DNA from: UBA5536 sp964592595
Lineage (GTDB): Bacteria; Bacteroidota; Bacteroidia; Bacteroidales; F082
Length of the DNA stretch: 64,000 nucleotides
Assembly: GCA_964592595.1 (NCBI GenBank)
Contig: CAZQFH010000007.1
Coordinates: 1 to 64,000, forward strand
Direction of reading: 5' to 3'
The notes beneath the pieces are model-generated. The model made no database searches. It was given only the letters and a program-made list of their open reading frames with translations, and was not told the origin of the DNA. Shown here piece by piece: positions 35,737-43,126 of the stretch; the stretch's first letter is position 1; each line of letters begins with the position of its first letter. The position numbers were made by a program, and so were the translations under genes.

Positions 35737-36726
35737 ATGGCAGGTTCAAATTTTGTTGATTACGTAAAGATATTCTGTCGGTCGGGAAAAGGCGGGGCAG
35801 GTTCGGCGCATCTAAGGCGTGAAAAATTTGTACCCAAAGGTGGTCCTGATGGGGGCGATGGCGGCAGGGGAGGCCATGTGATTTTAAAAGGGAATGCTCA
35901 AATGTGGACATTGCTTCATTTGCGCTATACCAAACATTTATTTGCAAAAAGCGGAGAATCAGGTGGAAAGCAACAACGCAGCGGTGCCAGTGGTGAAGAT
36001 GTAATTATTGAAGTGCCATTGGGAACTATTGCGTTACATGCCGAAACCCGTGAACAGATGGCTGAAATTACCGAAGATGGTCAGGAAGTAGTTTTGCTTC
36101 AGGGCGGACGCGGAGGTCAAGGAAATCAACACTTTAAATCAGCTACAAACCAAACGCCACGCTACGCACAGCCGGGCGAGGATGGCAGCGAAACCTGGAT
36201 TATCATTGAGCTTAAATTGCTTGCTGATGTGGGACTGGTAGGTTTTCCCAATGCCGGCAAGTCCACTTTATTATCAACAGTATCGGCTGCAAGGCCTGAA
36301 ATTGCTGATTATCCTTTTACAACGCTCGTCCCCAATCTTGGAATTGTAAGCTACTACGATTACAAATCTTTTGTGATGGCTGATATTCCCGGAATCATCG
36401 AGGGTGCATCTGAAGGTAAAGGATTGGGATTAAGATTCTTGCGACATATTGAACGGAATTCCATTTTGTTGTTTATGATCCCCGCCGATACGGATGATAT
36501 CGCTAAGGAATATCGGATTTTGCTTGGTGAATTGGAGGCTTATAACCCTGAATTACTTGACAAATCAAGAATTTTGGCCATTTCAAAAAGCGATTTGCTG
36601 GATAACGAACTTAAGCATGAGATCAGGGAACAACTACCTGATTTGCCCTATATTTTTATTAGTTCCATTACTGGTGAGGGCATAAAAGGGCTTAAAGATA
36701 TGCTTTGGGAAGCCTTGAATCAATAA
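35737..36726 (+). CDS. obgE: GTPase Obg/CgtA
   Basis: Essential GTPase in 50S ribosome assembly and stress control. The glycine-rich Obg domain (FVDYVKIFCRSGKGGAGS, GGPDGGDGGRGGHVI) is followed by the G domain with GFPNAGKST, ADIPGIIEGASEGKGLG and ISKSD in place of the more usual NKxD. Length 329, without the long C-terminal extension of E. coli Obg. Confidence 0.97.
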   Translation: MAGSNFVDYVKIFCRSGKGGAGSAHLRREKFVPKGGPDGGDGGRGGHVILKGNAQMWTLLHLRYTKHLFAKSGESGGKQQRSGASGEDVIIEVPLGTIALHAETREQMAEITEDGQEVVLLQGGRGGQGNQHFKSATNQTPRYAQPGEDGSETWIIIELKLLADVGLVGFPNAGKSTLLSTVSAARPEIADYPFTTLVPNLGIVSYYDYKSFVMADIPGIIEGASEGKGLGLRFLRHIERNSILLFMIPADTDDIAKEYRILLGELEAYNPELLDKSRILAISKSDLLDNELKHEIREQLPDLPYIFISSITGEGIKGLKDMLWEALNQ

Positions 36727-36786
36727 TAAACCACAGTCAATAATATCTTTTACGCCTAAATTGTTTTTCAGGACTTTATAAAACGA

Positions 36787-36970
36787 TTAAACCTTCAAAA
36801 TTTTCAAATCCTTGAAGGTTGAGTCAGTCCGAAAAGTCAATAAACCGCTGATTTTTAGATTTGTGACTCCTACCCTTAAAGGAGGAAAGCTAAAAATCAG
36901 CAGTTTTAGAAAGTCCCCCTTGGGGGATTTATGGGCAAATTGACTTTTCGGAGTGAACTCAAGGTTTAAT
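36787..36970. repeat. 184-bp nested inverted repeat (MITE-like)
   Basis: Outer arms ATTAAACCTT (36787-36796) and AAGGTTTAAT (36961-36970) are perfect complements. Inside lie TCCGAAAAGTCAAT (36828-36841) and ATTGACTTTTCGGA (36939-36952), perfect over 14 bp; then GCTGATTTTTAG (36847-36858) and CTAAAAATCAGC (36890-36901), perfect over 12 bp; and small hairpins with CTCCT/AGGAG and TCCCCCTTGGGGGA (36914-36927). The unit has no gene and lies between convergent obgE and fumC. It looks like a non-autonomous palindromic element rather than a simple terminator. Confidence 0.75.
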
Positions 36971-36988
36971 GTTTTCAAACAGGGTAAG

Positions 36989-38380
36989 TTATCTTCCAAT
37001 CATCTTGTTGGGATCAACCCATTCAGTAAATTGCTCGTCAGTAAGCAGACCAAGTTCCATAGCGGCCTCACGTAAGGTGGTGTTTTCGGTATGCGCTTTT
37101 TTGGCAATTTTGGCTGCATTTTCGTATCCGATATGGGTATTAAGGGCCGTAACCAGCATCAGCGAGTTTTCCAGATTTTGTTTGATACGTGCTTCGTTGG
37201 CTTCAATGCCAACCACGGCATGATCAGTAAAGCTAACACAAGCGTCACCCAATAATCTGGCGGATTGAAGCAAATTAGCAATCATAACGGGTTTGAATAC
37301 ATTGAGTTGGAAATGACCTTGCATGCCTCCGGCGGCAATTGCGGCATCATTTCCGATAACCTGAGCACAAACCATCGAAAGGGCTTCATTTTGTGTTGGG
37401 TTTACTTTTCCGGGCATGATGGAAGATCCGGGCTCGTTAGCTGGCAGTATAATTTCGCCAATGCTGCATCTTGGCCCGCTGGCCAACATGCGTGTGTTAT
37501 TGGTTATATGCATCAGGCTTACAGCTAGTTGACGTAATGCTCCGGAAGTTTCTACAATGGCATCATGTGCTGATAAGGCTTCAAATTTATTGGGAGCTGT
37601 TACAAAGGGCAGACCGGTGAGTTTTGCAATAGTGGCAGCCACTTTTTCGGCATAGCCTCTTGGTGTGTTGATGCCTGTACCAACAGCTGTTCCGCCCAAA
37701 GCCAATTCGCTGAGGTGACTAAGGGTGTTTTTTAAGGCCTTTAATCCATGATCAAGCTGGGCTACATAACCCGAAAATTCTTGCCCCAATGTTAAAGGTG
37801 TGGCATCCATCAGGTGAGTGCGGCCGGCTTTTACGATGTTGTCAAAATCTTGTGCCTTTGCCTGCAAAGCGTCGCGAAGTTTTTGGATGCCGGGAATTGT
37901 CACTTCCATAATCATTTTATAAGCTGCAATATGCATGGCGGTGGGGAAGGTGTCGTTGGATGATTGCGATTTGTTTACATCATCATTGGGATGGATGGTC
38001 TTTTTTGCATCGTCCAGCTTGCCTCCGGCCAAAACGTGAGCACGATTTGCCAGCACTTCGTTCATATTCATATTGGATTGTGTGCCTGATCCTGTTTGCC
38101 AGATTACCAGAGGAAAATTATCATCCAGTTTGCCGGCCAAAACCTCGTCGGCGGCTTTGGAAATGAGATCACATTTTAATTCGGGCAACACACCGAACTC
38201 CATATTGCTGATGGCGGCGGCCTTTTTTAAAATAGCAAATGCATAAATGATTTCTTGTGGCATGGAGCCTTCCGGTCCAATTTTGAAATTGTTGCGCGAT
38301 CGCTCGGTTTGGGCTCCCCAATACTTTTCGGCAGGGACTTCAACGTTGCCCATGGTGTCTTTTTCGATACGGTAATTCAT
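36989..38380 (-). CDS. fumC: Fumarate hydratase, class II
   Basis: Interconverts fumarate and malate in the TCA cycle. The 463-residue protein carries the fumarase/aspartase signature GSSIMPGKVNPTQNEA, plus TGSGTQSNMNMNEV, NDTFPTAMHIA and RTHLMDATPLTLGQE. Final gene of a minus-strand run after prfB, an ArsC-like gene and a four-helix bundle gene; mdh, the next TCA enzyme, is about 3.6 kb away. Confidence 0.97.
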   Translation of the reverse strand: MNYRIEKDTMGNVEVPAEKYWGAQTERSRNNFKIGPEGSMPQEIIYAFAILKKAAAISNMEFGVLPELKCDLISKAADEVLAGKLDDNFPLVIWQTGSGTQSNMNMNEVLANRAHVLAGGKLDDAKKTIHPNDDVNKSQSSNDTFPTAMHIAAYKMIMEVTIPGIQKLRDALQAKAQDFDNIVKAGRTHLMDATPLTLGQEFSGYVAQLDHGLKALKNTLSHLSELALGGTAVGTGINTPRGYAEKVAATIAKLTGLPFVTAPNKFEALSAHDAIVETSGALRQLAVSLMHITNNTRMLASGPRCSIGEIILPANEPGSSIMPGKVNPTQNEALSMVCAQVIGNDAAIAAGGMQGHFQLNVFKPVMIANLLQSARLLGDACVSFTDHAVVGIEANEARIKQNLENSLMLVTALNTHIGYENAAKIAKKAHTENTTLREAAMELGLLTDEQFTEWVDPNKMIGR

Positions 38381-38417
38381 TTTGCTTGGTATTTTATTGA
38401 TTTGAAAAAGTTTAAAT

Positions 38418-38771
38418 TTATTGTTTTTGCAAGCGGTTATTCAGGCTGTTGATGTAGCTTTTCAATTCCCTAATCGTGACCTGAAAGTCGCTTACTGCTT
38501 CATCTGTAGCAAGTTTGAGGTGTTTGCAAATGATCAGCAAAGTTTCTGTTTGAGCCAGGGCTGCTAAGGCTTCTGAAACTCCAGGAGTGGAAGCGCCATT
38601 CAAGGCTGCTGCCAAAGCCATTGGAACATCTGTGACTTTGTTTCTGAGCTTCTGACTCATACCATTACGCTCCGACTCAGGAAAGTATTCCGTGATGGTA
38701 TAAATATCTCTTACAAAAGCCATTAGAGGCTCCCACAATGGCAGAGATTCAATAGTAAGTGGCGTTTTCAT
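38418..38771 (-). CDS. Four-helix bundle protein (23S rRNA-intervening-sequence type fold)
   Basis: A 117-residue helical protein. LWEPLMAFVRDIYTITEYFP, then ESERNGMSQKLRNKVTDVPMALAAAL, then ALAQTETLLIICKHL follow the layout of the four-helix bundle family first known from 23S rRNA intervening sequences (TIGR02436-like), without the usual SIPSNIAEG sequence. Function unknown. Its start overlaps the ArsC-like stop by four bases. Confidence 0.65.
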   Translation of the reverse strand: MKTPLTIESLPLWEPLMAFVRDIYTITEYFPESERNGMSQKLRNKVTDVPMALAAALNGASTPGVSEALAALAQTETLLIICKHLKLATDEAVSDFQVTIRELKSYINSLNNRLQKQ

Positions 38772-39106
38772 AAAATTTTGTTTAGGTTTTCAGGTGGATC
38801 AGCCAACACGGCTTTTTCTCCCTTGATGATGATGGGTCGTTTTAGCAGCTTCGGATTTTCAGCTATGGCCTTAATCAGCTCGGAATCAGAAAGCTTTTTG
38901 TCTTTGATTTCTTTTTTGTAGGCCTCTTCCTGTTTCCGAATAAGCGCTTCAGCTGAAAGGCCTGTTTTTTTGATGATTGCTTTTATTTCTGCTGCGCTGA
39001 TGCCTGCTTTGATGTAGTTGATCAGCTCAAAATCTTTGGTTTTTTCTTCAAGGTAAGCAAGGCCTGCGCGGGATTTTTTACAACGCGGGTTGTGATAAAT
39101 TTTCAT
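38768..39106 (-). CDS. ArsC/Spx-family thioredoxin-fold protein
   Basis: A 112-residue protein with the ArsC-type active-site region KIYHNPRCKKSRAGLAYL (redox cysteine at 9), the conserved KKTGLSAEALIRKQEEAYK and the substrate-loop region LKRPIIIKGEKAVL. Glutaredoxin-coupled arsenate reductases and YffB-like proteins of unknown role share this form. With no ars genes nearby, arsenate reduction is doubtful. It lies 21 bases after prfB. Confidence 0.85.
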   Translation of the reverse strand: MKIYHNPRCKKSRAGLAYLEEKTKDFELINYIKAGISAAEIKAIIKKTGLSAEALIRKQEEAYKKEIKDKKLSDSELIKAIAENPKLLKRPIIIKGEKAVLADPPENLNKIL

Positions 39107-39127
39107 GATTAACTAGTTTTCATTTCA

Positions 39128-40220
39128 TTAAACCTCTTTACCAAATTCCATGAGATAGGCTTTGATAAAACCATTCAGATCGCCATCCATAACAGCTTGC
39201 ACGTTCGAGGTTTCGTAACCAGTGCGTACATCTTTAACCAATTTATACGGATGCATCACGTAGTTTCTGATCTGCGATCCCCATTCAATTTTCTTTTTAC
39301 TTCCCTCAATTAAATCAATGGCTTCCTGTTTTTTACGCAACTCAATTTCGTAAAGTTGCGACTTAAGCATCTGCATGGCTTTTTCGCGGTTTTGGAGTTG
39401 CGACCTTGTTTCCTGGCATTCTACTACTATTCCCGAAGGTGCATGACGCAAACGAACAGCGGTTTCGACTTTGTTAACATTTTGTCCGCCGGGACCGCTT
39501 GACCTGAAAGTGTCCCAACTGATATCGGCCGGATTGACAACAATATCAATATCATCATCTACAATAGGATACACATAAACCGAAGCAAAAGAGGTGTGTC
39601 TGCGGTTGGCTGAATCGAAGGGTGATATCCGCACCAACCGATGTACGCCATTTTCGCTTTTCAGGTTGCCAAAGGCATAATCGCCATCAATTTCGAGTGA
39701 TACGCTCTTTACGCCGGCTACTTCACCTTCCTGCATATCAAGTTCTTTTACCTTATAGCCGTTGTCGGCAGCCCACATCATATACATGCGCATCAGCATT
39801 TGCGCCCAGTCCTGGCTTTCGGTTCCGCCTGCTCCGGCATTGATGTTGATGATGGCAGGCAGTTTGTCTTCCTCGCCAGAGAGCATATTCCAAAACTCAA
39901 GCTCTTCAACCTGCTTCAGGCATTTTTCGTAGGCCTGATCTATTTCAATTTCTTCAGCATCACCGCTTTCGAAAAGCTCCATGCCAATCTCAAGTTCTTC
40001 AAAGCTTGATTCTGCAGCCCGGTAGGCATCTGTCCAGCGTTTTTTGTCTTTGATTTGTCTGAGTAAAGTTTCAGCTTTTTTTGGGTCGTCCCAAAAATCA
40101 GGGGCTTGCGTGCGTTCTTCCTCTTCTTCTATTTCCATCAACTTGCGGTCGATGTCAAAGGTACCTCCTCAAGGCTTCGAGCCTCTTACGTAATGCTTTC
40201 TGGGATTCGGATTGAATCAT
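39128..40220 (-). CDS. prfB: Peptide chain release factor 2, with programmed +1 frameshift
   Basis: Translation begins at the ATG at 40220 and reads 22 codons to an in-frame TGA at 40157-40155 in the context CTT TGA C. A +1 slip on CTT continues as GAC ATC GAC into the long frame ending at 39128, giving 363 residues, the normal RF2 length. The internal Shine-Dalgarno-like AGGAGG (40169-40164) stands three bases before CTT, as in the E. coli prfB site. The main frame has the RF2 motifs RISPFDSANRRHTSF (SPF tripeptide) and SSGPGGQNVNKVET (GGQ). RF2 reads UGA and UAA; low RF2 raises frameshifting and thus its own synthesis. Frame-by-frame callers miss the first exon-like part. Confidence 0.96.
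40155..40169 (-). promoter_or_regulatory. prfB recoding site
   Basis: On the minus strand AGGAGG-TAC-CTT-TGA, followed by C. The six-base Shine-Dalgarno-like motif and the slippery CTT before the stop are the complete bacterial RF2 frameshift signal. Confidence 0.93.
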
Positions 40221-40291
40221 TTTATTTATCTGTCTATTGGGTTAGCCCACAAAATTAACAAGATTTTGCGAAGCATAAATCTTTTGTGTTA

Positions 40292-40756
40292 TTACAAATT
40301 CAAGTCATTGATAATCTGCCAGATAAGATTGGGCTGAAATCCTTTTTGAAAAGCGTATTGTGCCAGCTTGGTGCGTCTTTTGTAATCATCTGTTTCTTTT
40401 ATTTTTTTTGATTCAAGCACTTTACGCAGGATGCTCAGGTATTCATCCTCGTCAATTTCTGACAAACCAATTTCAGTCATTAATTCAGGTAATCCTTTGC
40501 TGCGCATGCCGGCCATGATTTTGTTCCGCCCCCAATGGTTGTTGCGCAATTTGCCAAGTGCATAAGAACGGGCAAAACGTTCCTCGTTGATCAGATCCTC
40601 TTCTTCGAGTTGCGGAATAATCTTTGCGCAGTTTTTTTTGCTAATCGACCAGCTTTTAAGCTTGTTTTTTACTTCTTGCAGGGTGCGTTCCTGATAATCG
40701 CAGAAATACCGGGCTTTTTCAAGGAAATAGGTAAAGGAAGCATCTGAATCTGACAT
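40292..40756 (-). CDS. recX: Regulatory protein RecX
   Basis: A 154-residue all-helical protein of the RecX family that modulates RecA filaments. Three-helix repeats are visible from YFLEKARYFCDYQERTLQEV through LINEERFARSYALGKLRNNHWG and KLAQYAFQKGF. The ATG at 40756 (MSDSDASF) is chosen; the open frame extends to 40801 but that part reads through the FKBP stop. It overlaps nothing else and closes the sirtuin-FKBP-recX unit. Confidence 0.88.
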   Translation of the reverse strand: MSDSDASFTYFLEKARYFCDYQERTLQEVKNKLKSWSISKKNCAKIIPQLEEEDLINEERFARSYALGKLRNNHWGRNKIMAGMRSKGLPELMTEIGLSEIDEDEYLSILRKVLESKKIKETDDYKRRTKLAQYAFQKGFQPNLIWQIINDLNL

Positions 40757-40769
40757 TTTTCTTGTGTCT

Positions 40770-41222
40770 TTAATCTGCGAAATAATGCAGGGTAACATCA
40801 AAAATTAACACAGAATTGGCGGGGATAGAACCGGCAGACTGACTTCCATAGCCCAGTGAAGAAGGAATATAAAGTGTTATTTTTCCGCCTTCGCCGATAA
40901 GAGGAATGCCTTGTTGCCAGCCCGCTATGAGTTGATTGAGCGGACTTGTAAAAAACTCGCCCTGATCAAAACGCTGACCGTTAAGTAGTTTCCCTACGTA
41001 ACTTACAGTTATATTGGAAGATGTGCTTGGATGACGATCATTCCCGTTTTCACGGATAAGGTAAAAAAGACCGGATTCCAGCGATTCGGCTTCAGTATCA
41101 TTTTGTTTAAGGTAATCGATGATTAATTGTTTGTCCACATCATCCTGACTAACAACCTGATTTTCTTTACAGGATGAGCCTATCAGCAGGAGCATAACGA
41201 AAATTGGAAATAGGTTTTTCAT
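40770..41222 (-). CDS. FKBP-type peptidyl-prolyl isomerase lipoprotein
   Basis: A 150-residue exported protein with a lipobox cysteine at residue 18 (LLIGSSCKE). The FKBP fold follows: ITVSYVGKLLNGQRFD, AGWQQGIPLIGEGGKITLYIPSSLGYG, and IPANSVLIFDVTL. It likely helps fold proline-containing proteins in the periplasm or at the outer membrane. Four bases after the sirtuin gene. Confidence 0.93.
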   Translation of the reverse strand: MKNLFPIFVMLLLIGSSCKENQVVSQDDVDKQLIIDYLKQNDTEAESLESGLFYLIRENGNDRHPSTSSNITVSYVGKLLNGQRFDQGEFFTSPLNQLIAGWQQGIPLIGEGGKITLYIPSSLGYGSQSAGSIPANSVLIFDVTLHYFAD

Positions 41223-41226
41223 AGGG

Positions 41227-41910
41227 TTAGTTCAATAATTCAATCACAAAATTTGGCACTCCTATGGAGGCCTTTTCTTTGATTAGGCGTATTTTTCGCA
41301 TTTGATCTTCCGTATTCGTTTTGGGATCGATAAGCGTTATGGGGCAATTATCTGGTGCGTAATTGATTAAGCCAGCAGCCGGATAAACCAGTAATGATGT
41401 TCCGATAACAATGCAATGATCAGCTTTTTGCACCATTTTGATGGCTGGTTCGATATTGGTAACCATTTCGCCAAACCAAACGATATGCGGCCTAAGTTGT
41501 GCGCCATTTTCACAGGTGTCGCCAAGTTTTAACTCCCAGCCTTCAAGCTCATAAATCAATTCCGGAAATTTTGTGCTTCTCACCTTACGCAATTCTCCAT
41601 GCAGATGTAAAACATTTTTTGATCCGGCACGTTCGTGCAGGTCATCAACATTTTGGGTAATAATCTGCACATCATATTTCGACTCGAGTTTTACGAGGGC
41701 TTTATGGGCTTCATTTGGTTCGCATGCGAGTAGTTGTTTGCGTCTGGCATTATAAAAATCCAGAACCAGTTGCGGATTCGTAGCCCAGGCTTCTGGTGTG
41801 GCAAGTTCTTCAAAGCGATGATTTTGCCATAAACCATCATCATCCCTAAAGGTTTTAATGCCACTTTCGGCACTGATGCCTGCACCGCTGAGTACTACAA
41901 TTTTTTTCAC
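41227..41910 (-). CDS. cobB: NAD-dependent protein deacylase (sirtuin)
   Basis: A 227-residue sirtuin: KKIVVLSGAGISAESGIKTFRD, TQNVDDLHERAG, the catalytic histidine in LHLHGELRKV, CIVIGTSLLVYPAAG and ITLIDPKT. The pairs of zinc cysteines of classical sirtuins are absent (only one Cys in that region), so it probably lacks the zinc knot. The GTG at 41910 is the start: the frame reaches 42006, but that would run through the mdh terminator, and a full promoter lies just upstream of 41910. Confidence 0.92.
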   Translation of the reverse strand: MKKIVVLSGAGISAESGIKTFRDDDGLWQNHRFEELATPEAWATNPQLVLDFYNARRKQLLACEPNEAHKALVKLESKYDVQIITQNVDDLHERAGSKNVLHLHGELRKVRSTKFPELIYELEGWELKLGDTCENGAQLRPHIVWFGEMVTNIEPAIKMVQKADHCIVIGTSLLVYPAAGLINYAPDNCPITLIDPKTNTEDQMRKIRLIKEKASIGVPNFVIELLN

Positions 41911-41934
41911 TTTTTGTGTTAGGCTTGTTGATAA

Positions 41935-41965
41935 CAAAGTTAATGATTTACTGGCTAATACCAAA
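41935..41965 (-). promoter_or_regulatory. Promoter of the sirtuin-FKBP-recX unit
   Basis: Minus strand TTTG (41965-41962), 19 nt spacer, TAACTTTG (41942-41935): a perfect match to TTTG-N19-TAnnTTTG. The predicted start is about 18 nt before the GTG at 41910. The -33 element abuts the mdh terminator hairpin. Confidence 0.75.
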
Positions 41966-41998
41966 AAAATACCCTGCAGAAAAACTACAGGGTATTTT
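41966..41998 (-). terminator. Terminator after mdh
   Basis: AAAATACCCTG pairs with CAGGGTATTTT over an 11-nt loop; on the minus strand the hairpin follows the mdh stop by about 20 bases and is followed by T residues. Confidence 0.82.
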
Positions 41999-42017
41999 AT
42001 ATTCAATTATTTCTTGT

Positions 42018-42956
42018 TTAGAACAATTTCATACCATCCAGCACTTTCATCACTTTTTGCACAGCTTCGGAGGAATCATTCAGGAGTTTCTTTTCTTCTT
42101 TATTTAGTTCAACTTCAATGATTTCTTCAATGCCTTTTCGGCCTAATTTTACGGGTACTCCAAGATAAACATCTTTAAGGCCATACTCACCTTGTAGCAT
42201 AGCACAAACAGGGAAAACACGACTTTGATCGTCAACGATGGCTTCAACCATCTGGGCTGCAGCAGCTCCGGGAGCATACCAGGCCGAGGTTCCCATGAGG
42301 TTAACCAACTCACCGCCACCTTTTTTAGTGCGTTCAACAATTTTGTCGAGTTCTTCTTTACCAAGTAGTTCTGTTACTGGAATACCGGCAATAGAGGTAT
42401 AACGTGGCAGTGGAACCATGGCGTCGCCGTGGCCTCCCATGAGTAAAGCGTGTACATCTTCGGGTGACACGTTTAAGGCATCGCAAATAAAAGCGCGATA
42501 ACGGGCTGTATCTAATGTTCCAGCCATGCCAAATACCTTGCGTGATGGTTTATTACTGGCTAAATAAGCGGCATAAGTCATTACATCGAGTGGGTTAGAA
42601 ACTACAATGATAATGGCATCGGGCGAATACTTAACAGCTTTTTCAGTAACATCTTTTACGATGGCTGCATTGGTTTTGATCAAATCGTCACGCGACATAC
42701 CGGGTTTACGTGGCAAGCCCGATGTGATAACGATCACACCTGATCCTTTGGTTTTTAAATAGTCATTGGTCACCCCAATTACACGTGTGTTGAAGTGATT
42801 GATAGGAGCGGTCTGCCAGATGTCGAGTGCCTTACCTTCGGCAGTGCCTTCTTTGATGTCAACGAGTACTACTTCTTTGGCTAAGTTCTTGTGCGCTATT
42901 ACATTAGCACAAGTGGCACCAACATTTCCGGCTCCGATTACAGTGATTTTTTCCAT
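42018..42956 (-). CDS. mdh: Malate dehydrogenase
   Basis: A 312-residue NAD-dependent, LDH-like malate dehydrogenase. VIGAGNVGATCANVIA is the nucleotide-binding loop, SGLPRKPGMSRDDL holds the substrate arginines, SNPLDVMTY and the catalytic histidine in LMGGHGDAMVPLP follow. It is a single-gene unit with a -7-like TATATTTG at 43016-43009 and its own terminator. Confidence 0.97.
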   Translation of the reverse strand: MEKITVIGAGNVGATCANVIAHKNLAKEVVLVDIKEGTAEGKALDIWQTAPINHFNTRVIGVTNDYLKTKGSGVIVITSGLPRKPGMSRDDLIKTNAAIVKDVTEKAVKYSPDAIIIVVSNPLDVMTYAAYLASNKPSRKVFGMAGTLDTARYRAFICDALNVSPEDVHALLMGGHGDAMVPLPRYTSIAGIPVTELLGKEELDKIVERTKKGGGELVNLMGTSAWYAPGAAAAQMVEAIVDDQSRVFPVCAMLQGEYGLKDVYLGVPVKLGRKGIEEIIEVELNKEEKKLLNDSSEAVQKVMKVLDGMKLF

Positions 42957-43074
42957 AACGTTTTATTTAAAAGTTGTCTTTTAATGATGCGTTTGCGGCA
43001 ATAAGGCACAAATATACATATCTTATTCATTGATTGTATGCTCGTTTTTGTATTCGTTTGAAAAATGACATAAA

Positions 43075-43105
43075 AAAACTGCCTCTTTCCATGGGAGGCA
43101 GTTTT
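43075..43105 (-). terminator. Terminator after the Asp-box protein gene
   Basis: AAAACTGCCTC pairs with GAGGCAGTTTT over a 9-nt loop, with a T run on the minus strand, 22 bases after the stop at 43127. Confidence 0.85.
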
Positions 43106-43126
43106 GGTGTTCGGTTTACAAAATGT

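Noticed and set aside
38768..39106. Arsenate-resistance gene
   Set aside because: Only the thioredoxin-like fold is evident; no arsR, arsB or arsA nearby.
41911..42006. N-terminal extension of the sirtuin
   Set aside because: Would span the mdh terminator and the sirtuin's own promoter.
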